In this document: one piece after another, positions 29,878-38,840 of the stretch
Layout: the number at the start of each line of letters is the position of its first letter
Numbering within the stretch: the stretch's first letter is position 1
From: Mycobacterium sp. E2733
GTDB lineage: Bacteria > Actinomycetota > Actinomycetes > Mycobacteriales > Mycobacteriaceae
Length of the DNA: 64,000 bases
Assembly: GCF_001667585.1 (NCBI RefSeq)
Contig: NZ_LZJZ01000031.1
Location: forward strand, 46,461 to 110,460
Reading direction: 5' to 3'
Translations under genes and position numbers: made by a program
Notes under the pieces: model-generated
What the model was told of the DNA's origin: nothing
Seen by the model: the letters and a program-made list of their open reading frames with translations, nothing else
The model's database searches: none

Positions 29878-31353
29878 GTGGCGGCAGTGACGCTGCGCTA
29901 CGCGGCACCGACCAGCCGTGCGATGGTGGTTGCGGTGATGGTGTCAATGGTCGCGTACGTCGACTCCACGGTAATCAACCTCGCTTTGCCGGCCATCGAG
30001 CACGACCTCGGCGGTGGCCTGGCGTTGCAGCAATGGATCATCGATGGCTACCTGTTGGCAACGGCGGCCGCGATTCTGCCCGGCGGGTCCATTTCGGATT
30101 TGTTCGGACGCGTTCCGGTGATGAGGTTCGGGCTGTTGGCGTTCGGGGCGGGCTCGGTTCTGGCGGCGGCTGCCACCTCACCGGCGATGCTGGTCACCGC
30201 ACGCCTCATCCAGGGGCTGGGTGCGGCTTTCCTCGTGCCGAGTTCGCTGGCGCTGATCAACACGGTGTTCGGCAAGGCACGCCAGTCCGCGGCGATCGGC
30301 GTCTGGACCGGGTGGACGGGAACCGCATTCGCGTTGGGCCCCCTGCTGGGCGGAATGTGCGTCGATTTCTTGGGCTGGCGTTGGATTTTCGTGTTGTCAG
30401 CGATCCCCGTGGCGGTCGGTTATGCACTGACATTCTGGCTGTGTCCGATGTCGGGGCGCGTCGAAGGCGCCCGTGTCGATACCGCCGGGGTGGGCTTATC
30501 GTCGGTAGGGCTGGCCGCGACGGTATATGCATTAATCGAATCACAACGCGAGGGCTGGACAGTCCCGACGGTCTTCACACCAGCGGTGGTCGGGATCGCC
30601 GCACTGGCCGGCTTCGTGAGTTGGCAGCACCGCAGCAGGTCTCCGATGCTTCCGTTGCCGCTGTTCACCTTTCGCAACTTCGCTGCGGCCAACCTCGTCA
30701 CCGCGTTCGTCTACGGCGGGTTGACGCTGGGATCGCTGGCCATCGCTCTCTACACCCAGGAAATCGGCGGATACTCAGCCACCGCGGCCGGACTCGCCAC
30801 CCTGCCGATCCCGGCGCTGTCGTTCTTCTTCGCCCGCCATGTCGGCCGCATTGCCGCGCGGGTGGGACCACGTGCCTTCCTGATTGTCGGTCCCGCTTTG
30901 GCGGGGGTCGGGCTGCTGCTGATCCGGCCGAAACCTAGTAATTTCCAGGCGATCACCGACCTGGTCCCCGGGATGACCGTGCTAGCCATCGGGCTGGTCG
31001 CGACGATCACACCGCTGACGTCGGTGACACTGGCGTCGGTGCCGACCGAATACAGCGGCATGGCGTCGGCAATCAACAACGCCGTATCGCGTTTGGCCGC
31101 GCTGATGTCGATCGGGTCCCTGGGCCTGATCAGCGTTGGCGCGGCGAGCGCCATCGGATTCGCCCACGCGTTGGAGGTGAGCGCGACACTCTTCGCCCTG
31201 GGTGCGTTATGCGCCGCGCTGTTCATAACCAATCTCCCTGCGTGTCAACCTGTGCCCTGCGACATCGCGGCGCTATGCCGCGACCGGCCCGGTGTGCAAC
31301 CCGCCCTGGCGAGCAGCCCCTCGGCCGCGACCGAACCATCACCTCCGCAGTAA
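29878..31353 (+). CDS. MFS exporter, DHA2 (EmrB/QacA, 14-helix) type
   Basis: The 491-residue membrane protein has about 14 helices and the DHA2 patterns VAYVDSTVINLALPAIEHDL in helix 1, WIIDGYLLATAAAILPGG, DLFGRVPVMRFG in loop 2-3, and ARLIQGLGAAFLVPSSLALI. Members export drugs, dyes or toxic metabolites using proton motive force. The C-terminus carries a short Cys-containing tail (CQPVPCDIAALCRDRPG) that is not typical. The GTG at 29878 lies 27 nt after the RidA remnant. It is the last gene before element copy F and fits removal of toxic products by the operon. Confidence 0.88.
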   Translation: MAAVTLRYAAPTSRAMVVAVMVSMVAYVDSTVINLALPAIEHDLGGGLALQQWIIDGYLLATAAAILPGGSISDLFGRVPVMRFGLLAFGAGSVLAAAATSPAMLVTARLIQGLGAAFLVPSSLALINTVFGKARQSAAIGVWTGWTGTAFALGPLLGGMCVDFLGWRWIFVLSAIPVAVGYALTFWLCPMSGRVEGARVDTAGVGLSSVGLAATVYALIESQREGWTVPTVFTPAVVGIAALAGFVSWQHRSRSPMLPLPLFTFRNFAAANLVTAFVYGGLTLGSLAIALYTQEIGGYSATAAGLATLPIPALSFFFARHVGRIAARVGPRAFLIVGPALAGVGLLLIRPKPSNFQAITDLVPGMTVLAIGLVATITPLTSVTLASVPTEYSGMASAINNAVSRLAALMSIGSLGLISVGAASAIGFAHALEVSATLFALGALCAALFITNLPACQPVPCDIAALCRDRPGVQPALASSPSAATEPSPPQ

Positions 31354-31403
31354 TCGTTCACCCGATCGACCCAATCCACGCTTCGGTTCGCGCAGCGCCT
31401 CAC

Positions 31404-31446
31404 TCACCCGGGTGAATAGGTAGGTGGGGTGATGACAACTCACCCC
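31404..31446 (+). promoter_or_regulatory. 43-bp TCACCC element, copy F
   Basis: It reads TCACCCGGGTGAAT, 9 nt, then GGGTGA-TGACAAC-TCACCC, with both dyads perfect. About 14 nt past the last half-site is CATAAC, a plausible -10. It precedes the 46-codon ORF by 121 nt and the NmrA-like gene by 384 nt. Confidence 0.8.
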
Positions 31447-31567
31447 GCCTGGCTGCAGTCTCATAACGACCAGAACCCGGCGGGAGTGTCACCCCCGTTT
31501 CTGGGCGCCCAGGCGAGGGCCTTACGCCTGGCGCCGATACGAAGAGCGGCGGTCCACCAGGAGCGTC

Positions 31568-31708
31568 ATGAGAATCACGGGGGTAGACAAGGTATCGACC
31601 GAGGCCCTAGATGCACTCTGTGAACGGTACGAACTGGGGATGGACGTCGACAGTGTCCCCGAATTATGCAAACTCTTCGACCAGATGTTCCCGGGTGAAC
31701 CCATTTGA
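31568..31708 (+). CDS. Small acidic protein (46 aa)
   Basis: The ATG at 31568 has AGGAG 4 nt upstream. The 46 residues, with VSTEALDALCERYELGMDVD and a PELCKLFDQMFPGEP end, form an acidic, probably helical protein with two Cys. It has no membrane segment and no family I recognise. It is the first ORF behind element F, as small ORFs also are behind elements D and E. Good ribosome site and acidic, non-repetitive composition favour a real gene. Confidence 0.5.
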   Translation: MRITGVDKVSTEALDALCERYELGMDVDSVPELCKLFDQMFPGEPI

Positions 31709-31830
31709 TGATGAACCGTACGTCGGAATCCCTGTGTGCCCAGGCAATGTCGGCGGAAACGAGCTAGCCACCGTGAGTGCCGCTGAATCAGACGAAGTCA
31801 CATGTCAAACCCATTTCTGAAAGGTTCACC

Positions 31831-32574
31831 ATGAAGATCGTAGTCGTTGGCGGGCGGGGGCTGATCGGCTCGAAGGTAGTGTCGAAGCTGAGCGTGCAGG
31901 GACACGACGTGATCCCCGCCTCACGTCGATCAGGTGTCGATTCACTCACTGGTGAAGGACTCGCCAACGCGGTCGCCGGTGCGGATGTCGTGGTCGACGT
32001 CGCCGATTCACCCTTGTTCGACGATGAGCCTGTGATGCATTTTTTCACGACGGCGACCACGAATATTCTTTCTGCTGAACAAGAAGCGGGAGTTAACCAC
32101 CATGTTGCGCTGTCCGTAGTGGGCGCGCAGATCATGCCAGATAGCGGCTACAACACCGCGAAAGCAGCTCAGGAAAACCTGATCAAAGATTCGGGCCGAC
32201 CTTATTCGATCGTGCGGGCAACTCCGTTCTACGAATTCGCCCTTGGTTTAGCCGATTCCGCGACAGACGGAGACATTGTCAGATTGCCACATGCATTGTT
32301 CCGTCCGATTGCGGCCGACGATGTCGCCAACGCGGTGGCCGACGCGGCTGTCGGGCCTCCGATCAACGGAGTAACGGAGATCGCTGGGCCAGAAGCGATG
32401 GGGATGGACGACTTTGTCCGCATGGGTCTCGCCGCCCATGGTGATCAACGTCGGGTGGTGACTGACGCCCGGGCGCCATATTTCGGTGCGGTGATCGACG
32501 ATCACACGCTCGCGCCCGACAAGAATGCCACCATCTTCGCTACTCGATACTCCGACTGGATCAACGCGCACTAA
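31831..32574 (+). CDS. NmrA-like atypical short-chain dehydrogenase
   Basis: The 247-residue protein has the extended/atypical SDR nucleotide motif VVVGGRGLIGSKVVSKL at the N-terminus, then AGADVVVDVADSP, HHVALSVVGAQ and YNTAKAAQENLIKDSGRPYSIVRATPFY, typical of NmrA/NAD(P)-binding proteins that sense NADP redox state or act as reductases. The canonical SDR catalytic Tyr-x3-Lys is represented by YNTAK. The ATG at 31831 follows GAAAGG with 6 nt spacing; the frame opens earlier at 31777 without family sequence. It is the last accessory gene before the core synteny begins. Confidence 0.85.
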   Translation: MKIVVVGGRGLIGSKVVSKLSVQGHDVIPASRRSGVDSLTGEGLANAVAGADVVVDVADSPLFDDEPVMHFFTTATTNILSAEQEAGVNHHVALSVVGAQIMPDSGYNTAKAAQENLIKDSGRPYSIVRATPFYEFALGLADSATDGDIVRLPHALFRPIAADDVANAVADAAVGPPINGVTEIAGPEAMGMDDFVRMGLAAHGDQRRVVTDARAPYFGAVIDDHTLAPDKNATIFATRYSDWINAH

Positions 32575-32651
32575 AGCCACCGCATCTAGGCAATTGGGCG
32601 GGAATCAAGTGAGCCTTTGGTAAAAGGCCCGTCACATGCGAGGCTGCTGAC

Positions 32652-33560
32652 ATGGTCATCGAGATCGCCCGCCCCAAGCTCGAAGGAAACGTCGCCGTCG
32701 GCGAGGACCGCCAGATCGGCTTCGCCGAGTTCGGCGACCCGCAGGGGCGCGCGATGTTCTGGTTGCACGGCACCCCCGGCGCTCGCCGGCAGATCCCGGT
32801 CGAGGCCCGCGTCTACGCCGAGCAGCACAACATCCGCCTGATCGGCCTGGACCGGCCCGGCATCGGTTCGTCGACGCCGCATCGATACGAGAACATCCGG
32901 GCGTTCGCCGACGACCTGCGGACGATCGCGGACACGCTCGGCATCAACGACATGGCGGTCATCGGCCTGTCCGGGGGCGGCCCTTACGCCCTGGCGTCGG
33001 CCGCGGTGCTGCACGAAAGGGTCGTGGCGGCCGGCGTGCTCGGTGGCGTCGCGCCCTTCCTCGGCGAGGAGGGGATCACCAGCGGCCTGATGAACCTGGG
33101 CAAGCGGGTGGCGCCGCTGCTGCGGCTGGGCGGTGACCCGCTGCGGATCGGCGCGAGCCTGGTGGTCCGGGCGATCCGTCCGGTCGCCAATCCCGCGCTG
33201 TACCTGTACGCCGCGATATCGCCCGAAGGCGACCGGCGCCTGCTCACCCGGCCCGAGTTCGGCGCGATGTTCCTCGACGACCTGCTCAACGGCAGCCGCA
33301 AGCAATTGGCGGCCCCGTTCAACGACGTCATCCTGTTCACCCAGGACTGGGGATTCCGGCTCGACGAGGTCAAGGTCCCGGTGCGCTGGTGGCACGGCGA
33401 CAGCGACCACATCGTCCCGTTCGCCCACGGTGAGCACGTCGTGTCGTTGCTTCCCGACGCCGAGCTGTTCGTGTTGCACGGCGAGAGCCACCTCGGCGGG
33501 CTGGGGCGCGGCGAGGAGATCCTGTCCACCCTGATGAAGATCTGGGACGAGCGGGACTGA
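32652..33560 (+). CDS. Alpha/beta-hydrolase, Rv1191 orthologue
   Basis: The 302-residue hydrolase follows M. tuberculosis Rv1191 through most of its length (RPKLEGNVAVGEDRQIGFAE, FWLHGTPGARRQIP, DDLRTIADTLGI). The nucleophile is the Ser of VIGLSGGGPYALA, the oxyanion loop HGTPG, and the His lies in LHGESHLGGLGRGEE. The substrate is unknown. It marks the left end of the conserved core: codon use becomes strongly GC-rich from here. The ATG is at 32652; a GTG-free upstream region of 77 nt separates it from the accessory NmrA gene. Confidence 0.88.
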   Translation: MVIEIARPKLEGNVAVGEDRQIGFAEFGDPQGRAMFWLHGTPGARRQIPVEARVYAEQHNIRLIGLDRPGIGSSTPHRYENIRAFADDLRTIADTLGINDMAVIGLSGGGPYALASAAVLHERVVAAGVLGGVAPFLGEEGITSGLMNLGKRVAPLLRLGGDPLRIGASLVVRAIRPVANPALYLYAAISPEGDRRLLTRPEFGAMFLDDLLNGSRKQLAAPFNDVILFTQDWGFRLDEVKVPVRWWHGDSDHIVPFAHGEHVVSLLPDAELFVLHGESHLGGLGRGEEILSTLMKIWDERD

Positions 33561-33588
33561 CCCGGTGGCCGCCGGGTAGCCTGCTCAC

Positions 33589-34998
33589 GTGCTGCTGGCG
33601 TCCCTGAATCCCGCGGCGGTCACCGCCACCGACATCGCCGACGCCGTACGCATCGACGGGGCTGTGTTGAGTCGCAGCGACCTGGTCGGCGCCGCCACAT
33701 CGGTGGCCGAACGGGTCGCGGGCGCGGACCGGGTTGCAATCCTGGCGACGCCCACCGCGGCGACGGTGCTCGCGGTGACCGGGTGCCTGATCGCCGGCGT
33801 GCCCTTCGTCCCGGTGCCCGCCGATGTGGGTGCGGCCGAACGCCGGCACATGCTCACCGATTCGGGAGTGCAGGCCTGGCTCGGCCCCGTCCCGGACGAG
33901 CCGGAGGGACTGCCGCACATTCCGGTGCGACTACACGCCCGGTCCTGGCACCGCTACCCCGAGCCGTCGCCCGACGCCACCGCGATGATCATCTACACCT
34001 CCGGCACCACCGGCCTGCCCAAAGGTGTGGTGCTGAGCCGGCGCGCGATCGCGGCCGACCTCGATGCCCTGGCGGAGGCCTGGCAGTGGACGGCCGACGA
34101 CGTGTTGGTGCACGGGCTGCCGCTGTTTCACGTGCACGGGCTGGTGCTGGGATTGCTCGGGTCGCTGCGGGTGGGAAATCGCTTCGTGCACACCGGAAAA
34201 CCGACGCCGGTGGGCTACGCCCACGCGGGGGGAACGCTGTACTTCGGGGTGCCGACCGTGTGGTCACGGATGGTGGCCGACGAGGCCGCCGCCCGGGCGC
34301 TGCGCCCGGCGCGGCTGCTGGTCTCCGGGAGCGCGCCGCTGCCGGTGCCGGTGTTCGACCGGCTGGCCGAACTCACCGGGCACCAGCCCATCGAACGGTA
34401 CGGCGCCTCCGAATCGCTGATCACCCTTTCGACCCGCGCCGACGGCGAGCGCCGCGCCGGATGGGTGGGCCTACCGCTCACCGGGGTGCAAACCAGACTC
34501 CTCGACGACACCGGCGGTGAGGTGCCGCACGACGGGGAAACCGTTGGCAAGCTTGAGGTTCGGGGCCCGATGATGTTCGACGGATACCTGAACCGGCCCG
34601 AGGCCACCGCCGAGGCGTTCGACGCCGACGGCTGGTACCGCACCGGCGATGTCGCGGTCATCGACGGCGAGGGCATGCACCGCATAGTGGGTCGCGAGTC
34701 GGTCGATCTGATCAAGTCCGGCGGCTACCGGATCGGCGCCGGCGAAATCGAAACGGCGCTGCTCGGGCATCCCGGGGTACAGGAGGCCGCGGTCGTCGGG
34801 ATGCCCGACCAGGACCTGGGCCAGCGCATCGTCGCGTTCATCGTCGGCGCGGCCGGCCTGAAAGCCGACGACCTGATCAACCACGTCGCCCAAGAACTTT
34901 CGGTGCACAAACGGCCTCGCGAGGTGCGCCTCGTCAACGCGCTGCCCCGCAACGCGATGGGCAAGGTGCTCAAAAAGCAGCTGTTGTCCGACGGCTGA
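33589..34998 (+). CDS. fadD36: Acyl-CoA synthetase FadD36
   Basis: The 469-residue ANL-superfamily enzyme has the AMP-binding P-loop MIIYTSGTTGLPKGVVLSRR, the YGASES adenylation motif, GWYRTGDVA and GYRIGAGEIET, with the catalytic Lys in LPRNAMGKVLKKQLL near the C-terminus. It activates carboxylic acids to acyl-CoA by way of an acyl-adenylate. Length and order (after the Rv1191 hydrolase) match Rv1193 fadD36. It starts at a GTG 28 nt after the hydrolase stop, so the two may be cotranscribed. The substrate chain length is not visible from sequence. Confidence 0.9.
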   Translation: MLLASLNPAAVTATDIADAVRIDGAVLSRSDLVGAATSVAERVAGADRVAILATPTAATVLAVTGCLIAGVPFVPVPADVGAAERRHMLTDSGVQAWLGPVPDEPEGLPHIPVRLHARSWHRYPEPSPDATAMIIYTSGTTGLPKGVVLSRRAIAADLDALAEAWQWTADDVLVHGLPLFHVHGLVLGLLGSLRVGNRFVHTGKPTPVGYAHAGGTLYFGVPTVWSRMVADEAAARALRPARLLVSGSAPLPVPVFDRLAELTGHQPIERYGASESLITLSTRADGERRAGWVGLPLTGVQTRLLDDTGGEVPHDGETVGKLEVRGPMMFDGYLNRPEATAEAFDADGWYRTGDVAVIDGEGMHRIVGRESVDLIKSGGYRIGAGEIETALLGHPGVQEAAVVGMPDQDLGQRIVAFIVGAAGLKADDLINHVAQELSVHKRPREVRLVNALPRNAMGKVLKKQLLSDG

Positions 34999-35118
34999 CC
35001 GTGTCAACCCGGCGCCAGGACACGCAGCAAGTTGCCAGCTTCAGCGAAGAGCGCGACCGTGAAGCTTCACCTACCGTCGTAACGGTGTATCGACGCAACC
35101 GGACAGTGCGCGGCCACC

Positions 35119-36450
35119 ATGGGTGAGCCGAATCGGTCCGCTGCCAGCACCCCCATGCGGCGGATAGCGGCCGCGTGCCTCGTGGGCTCGGCCATCGAGT
35201 TCTACGACTTCCTGATCTACGGGACCGCGGCGGCGCTGGTGTTTCCCACCGTGTTCTTCCCGCGACTCGGCCCGACGCTGGCCACCATCGCCTCCATGGC
35301 CACGTTCGCGACGGCGTTCCTGTCCCGCCCGTTGGGCGCGGCCGTCTTCGGATACTTCGGGGACCGGCTGGGCCGCAAGAAGACGCTGGTCGCCACGTTG
35401 CTGATCATGGGCGCGTCGACCGTGAGTGTGGGCTTGGTTCCCAGCACGGCGTCGATAGGCATCGCGGCCCCGTTGATCCTCATCGTCCTGCGGTTGCTGC
35501 AAGGATTCGCGGTCGGCGGCGAATGGGCCGGGTCGGTCTTGCTGAGCGCCGAGTACGCCCCATCCGGCAAACGCGGCTGGTACGGCATGTTCACCCTGCT
35601 GGGCGGCGGCACCGCCGGAATCCTGGCCAGCCTGACCTTTCTCGCCGTCAACCTCACCATGGGTGAGAAAAGTGCCGCATTCATGGAATGGGGATGGCGG
35701 GTGCCCTTCCTGATCAGCAGCGGGCTGATCGGTATCGCCCTCTATGTGCGGCTGAACATCGAGGAAACCCCGCTGTTCGTGGAGGAGAAGGCCCGCGACC
35801 AGCTGCCCAAGGCGCCGCTCGCGGAGCTGTTGCGCTTCCAGCGGCGGGAGATCGTGCTCGTCGCGGGCATCTTCCTGGGCGGCATGGGCTTCGTCTACCT
35901 GGGCAACACCTTCCTGGTCATGTACGCCCACAACCATCTCGGTTATTCGCGGAGCTTCATCTGGGGCGTCGGAGCCCTCGCCGGGCTCACCAGCATGGCG
36001 TGCGTGTCCTTCTCGGCGTGGGTCTCCGATCGAGTCGGGCGGCGCCGGGTGATGTTGTGCGGGCTCGCGGCATGCCTGCCGTGGGCGTTCGCGGTGATTC
36101 CGCTGCTGGACACCCGCGAGCCGGTGCTGTACGCGGTCGCCGTCCTCGGGATGTTCGCGGCCGCGGCGGTGGCCAACGGGCCCACCGCGGCGTTCGTTCC
36201 CGAACTGTTCGCCACCCGCTACCGCTACAGCGGGGCGGCGGTGGCGATGAACCTGGCCGGCATTCTCGGCGCAGCCGTGCCGCCCCTGGTCGCGGGCACG
36301 CTGCTGGCCACCTACGGCAGCTGGGCGATCGGGCTCATGATGGCCGCCCTGGTCGTGGCGAGTTTCACGTCCGTGTATCTGCTGCCGGAGACCAAGGGAA
36401 CGGCGCTGCGCGCCGCCCCGGCCGACGAGAGGGTCGCCGCCGAGGTGTAG
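35119..36450 (+). CDS. MFS transporter of the metabolite:H+ symporter type, Rv1200 orthologue
   Basis: The 443-residue protein has 12 predicted helices and the MHS-subfamily motifs VGSAIEFYDFLIYGTAAALV, GYFGDRLGRKKTLVATLLIM and LRLLQGFAVGGEWAGSVLL. The family takes up small carboxylates, proline-betaine or shikimate-like metabolites with protons. It corresponds to Rv1200. In M. tuberculosis the PE13-PPE18-esxK-esxL-IS1081 cassette lies between fadD36 and Rv1200; here the gap is 120 bp. It converges on dapD with 6 bp between stops. The ATG at 35119 gives the family N-terminus. Confidence 0.9.
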   Translation: MGEPNRSAASTPMRRIAAACLVGSAIEFYDFLIYGTAAALVFPTVFFPRLGPTLATIASMATFATAFLSRPLGAAVFGYFGDRLGRKKTLVATLLIMGASTVSVGLVPSTASIGIAAPLILIVLRLLQGFAVGGEWAGSVLLSAEYAPSGKRGWYGMFTLLGGGTAGILASLTFLAVNLTMGEKSAAFMEWGWRVPFLISSGLIGIALYVRLNIEETPLFVEEKARDQLPKAPLAELLRFQRREIVLVAGIFLGGMGFVYLGNTFLVMYAHNHLGYSRSFIWGVGALAGLTSMACVSFSAWVSDRVGRRRVMLCGLAACLPWAFAVIPLLDTREPVLYAVAVLGMFAAAAVANGPTAAFVPELFATRYRYSGAAVAMNLAGILGAAVPPLVAGTLLATYGSWAIGLMMAALVVASFTSVYLLPETKGTALRAAPADERVAAEV

Positions 36451-36456
36451 CTGCGC

Positions 36457-37401
36457 TCAGTTGGCGTGCAGGTCCTCGTTGAGGGCGATGCCCTGACCGC
36501 TGCGGGCCACCACCTCGACGGCGCCGCTGACCGAATTGCGGCGGAACAGCAGGTTGTTGCCGCCGGACAGCTCCAGGGCCTTGAGCACCTGGCCGTCGGG
36601 CGTGGCGACCTTGGTGCCGGCGGTCACGTACAGGCCGGCTTCGACGACGCAGTCGTCGCCCAGCGAGATGCCCAGCCCCGCGTTGGCGCCCAGCAGGCAC
36701 CGCTTGCCGATCGAAATGATTTCCGTGCCGCCGCCGGACAGGGTGCCCATGATGGAGGCGCCGCCGCCGACATCGGATCCGTCGCCCACCACCACACCGG
36801 CTGAGATGCGGCCCTCGACCATCGACGCGCCCAGCGTGCCGGCGTTGTAGTTGACGAAGCCTTCGTGCATCACCGTGGTGCCCGGCGCCAGGTGGGCGCC
36901 CAGCCGCACCCGGTCCGCGTCGGCGATGCGCACCCCGGAGGGCACGACGTAGTCGGCCATCCGCGGGAACTTGTCGATGCCGTAGACGGTCACCGGACCG
37001 TGCCGGCGCAGCCGCGCGCGGACCGCCTCGAACCCTTCGATCGCGCACGGTCCGCGATTAGTCCACACCACATTGGTCAATACCCCGAACAGGCCGCCGG
37101 CGTTCAGCCCGTGCGGCGCCACCAACCGATGCGACAGCAGATGCAGTCGCAGGTAGGCGTCGTAGGCGTCGGCGGCCACGTCGTCGAGCGAGCCGATCAC
37201 CGTGCGCACCGCGATGCTCTCGGTGCCGCGGTCGTCGTCCCGGCCGACCAATGCGACCAGCTCGGGAGGAATGTCCGACAGGGCGAGCCGCGACGTGCCG
37301 CCGGTGCCCGATTCGGTCAGTTCCGGTGCCGGAAACCATGTGTCGAGGATCGATCCGTCGGCGGCCAGCGTCGCCAGCCCGATGCCTACAGCTCCAGTCA
37401 C
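36457..37401 (-). CDS. dapD: 2,3,4,5-tetrahydropyridine-2,6-dicarboxylate N-succinyltransferase
   Basis: The 314-residue protein matches mycobacterial Dap[21 protein letters not shown] at the N-terminus, then a left-handed beta-helix of hexapeptide repeats ([40 protein letters not shown]) ending in [16 protein letters not shown]. It transfers succinyl from succinyl-CoA in the lysine/diaminopimelate pathway, which is essential for the cell wall. The GTG at 37401 is chosen from the known N-terminus; the frame stays open far upstream over dapE, which is only composition. It is divergent from dapE with 45 bp between starts, so the two share a compact bidirectional promoter. Confidence 0.95.
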   Translation of the reverse strand: MTGAVGIGLATLAADGSILDTWFPAPELTESGTGGTSRLALSDIPPELVALVGRDDDRGTESIAVRTVIGSLDDVAADAYDAYLRLHLLSHRLVAPHGLNAGGLFGVLTNVVWTNRGPCAIEGFEAVRARLRRHGPVTVYGIDKFPRMADYVVPSGVRIADADRVRLGAHLAPGTTVMHEGFVNYNAGTLGASMVEGRISAGVVVGDGSDVGGGASIMGTLSGGGTEIISIGKRCLLGANAGLGISLGDDCVVEAGLYVTAGTKVATPDGQVLKALELSGGNNLLFRRNSVSGAVEVVARSGQGIALNEDLHAN

Positions 37402-37446
37402 GGCGGTCAGGTTACTTGCCGCTCGGCAGCGGATAACCTGGGACCC

Positions 37447-38511
37447 GTGCTGGACTTGCGCGGGGATCCGATCGAGTTGACCGCGGCGATGGTCGACATC
37501 CCCAGCGAATCGCGAGACGAGGCGCGCCTGGCCGACGAAGTGGAGGCGGCGCTGCGGGCCCAGACGTCCGGCTTCGAGATCGTCCGCAACGGGAACGCCG
37601 TGCTGGCACGCACCCGCCGCCAGCGGCCGGCGCGGGTGCTGCTGGCGGGGCACCTGGACACCGTCCCGGTCGCCGGCAACCTGCCCAGCCGCCGCGAGAA
37701 CGGCGACCTGTACGGCTGCGGCGCCGCGGACATGAAATCCGGTGACGCGGTCTTCCTTCATCTGGCCGCGACCGTCGCCGAACCGGTTCACGACCTGACG
37801 CTGGTGATGTATGACTGCGAGGAAATCGATGCGGCGGCAAACGGTTTGGGCCGCATCGAGCGCGAGCTGCCGGACTGGCTGTCCGCCGACGTGGCCATCT
37901 TGGGCGAACCCACCGGCGGCTACATCGAAGCCGGCTGCCAGGGCACGCTGCGCGTCGTGATCTCGGCCACCGGGACGCGCGCCCATTCGGCGCGACCGTG
38001 GTTGGGCGACAACGCGATTCACAAACTGGGCGCTGTCCTGGATCGGCTGGCCGCATACTCCGCCCGCGCCGTGAACATCGACGGTTGCGAATATCGCGAG
38101 GGCCTGTCGGCGGTGCGCATCGACGGCGGCGTGGCGGGCAACGTGATCCCCGACGCGGCCGCGGTCACGGTCAACTTCCGCTTTGCCCCCGACCGGTCGG
38201 TGGCCGCGGCGCTCGAGCACGTGCATGAGGTGTTCGACGGGCTCGACGTGCAGATCGAGCAGACCGACGCGGCCGCGGGCGCGCTGCCCGGGCTGTCCCA
38301 GCCGGCGGCCAAGGCCCTGGTCGAGGCGGCCGGGGGCCAGGTCCGGGCGAAGTACGGCTGGACCGACGTCGCACGTTTCGCCGCGCTGGGCATACCGGCG
38401 GTCAACTTCGGACCCGGCGATCCCAACCTCGCGCACACCCGCGACGAGAGCGTTCCGGTCGCCAACATCACCGCCGCGGTGTCCATGCTGCGCGGCTATC
38501 TGGGCGGCTAG
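37447..38511 (+). CDS. dapE: Succinyl-diaminopimelate desuccinylase
   Basis: The 354-residue M20 metallopeptidase-family enzyme has [14 protein letters not shown] (first metal-binding His and Asp), [27 protein letters not shown] (catalytic Glu and metal ligand) and a C-terminal [12 protein letters not shown] with the last His. It hydrolyses N-succinyl-LL-diaminopimelate to diaminopimelate two steps after DapD, so the divergent pair serves one pathway. Length equals that of the M. tuberculosis enzyme. The GTG at 37447 is the family start. A stable hairpin follows the stop. Confidence 0.95.
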   Translation: MLDLRGDPIELTAAMVDIPSESRDEARLADEVEAALRAQTSGFEIVRNGNAVLARTRRQRPARVLLAGHLDTVPVAGNLPSRRENGDLYGCGAADMKSGDAVFLHLAATVAEPVHDLTLVMYDCEEIDAAANGLGRIERELPDWLSADVAILGEPTGGYIEAGCQGTLRVVISATGTRAHSARPWLGDNAIHKLGAVLDRLAAYSARAVNIDGCEYREGLSAVRIDGGVAGNVIPDAAAVTVNFRFAPDRSVAAALEHVHEVFDGLDVQIEQTDAAAGALPGLSQPAAKALVEAAGGQVRAKYGWTDVARFAALGIPAVNFGPGDPNLAHTRDESVPVANITAAVSMLRGYLGG

Positions 38512-38840
38512 TCGAGCTGGGGGCACCGCAAGCTTGCGGGGGACACGCCAGCGTGACGTTGGGCGCCGGCGATCACGCTGGCGTGACGTTCGGCGTTGAT
38601 GATGCTCAGGCGCGCGCAGTGGTCCTGCAGCACGATCGCGCCTCCAGCGCGTCGGCTGAATCGCAACCGCCACAATCACTTTGCACACAGCGGAGGGTGA
38701 TCGTCACTGCGCCAAGGTGATTGGGTCACGGTTGGCGCACAAATCCCACGCGGCCGATAAGTACCAGGGTCCCGAAAGTTGGTGACGAAGGGCCTCCTCA
38801 TACGACGGACACCCTGGACCGGCAGTGACACGATATTGGT
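38512..38840. other. Intergenic region dapE to cyclase
   Basis: The 329-bp gap has no gene I can support. It contains the hairpin at 38544-38585; the rest is ordinary GC-rich sequence that should hold the promoter of the cyclase gene. Confidence 0.55.
38544..38585 (+). terminator. Hairpin after dapE (candidate terminator)
   Basis: CACGCCAGCGTGA at 38544-38556 pairs perfectly with TCACGCTGGCGTG at 38573-38585 around a 16-nt GC-rich loop. Each arm is itself partly palindromic. No T-run follows, as is common for mycobacterial terminators. It lies 33 nt after the dapE stop. Confidence 0.5.

Noticed and set aside
1..32600. Classical genomic island bordered by tRNA, integrase or insertion sequence
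   Set aside because: No tRNA, integrase, transposase or terminal repeats were seen in the window, though the left border lies outside it.
37402..38688. Upstream extension of the dapD frame over dapE
   Set aside because: Not similar to DapD; dapE is certain on the opposite strand.
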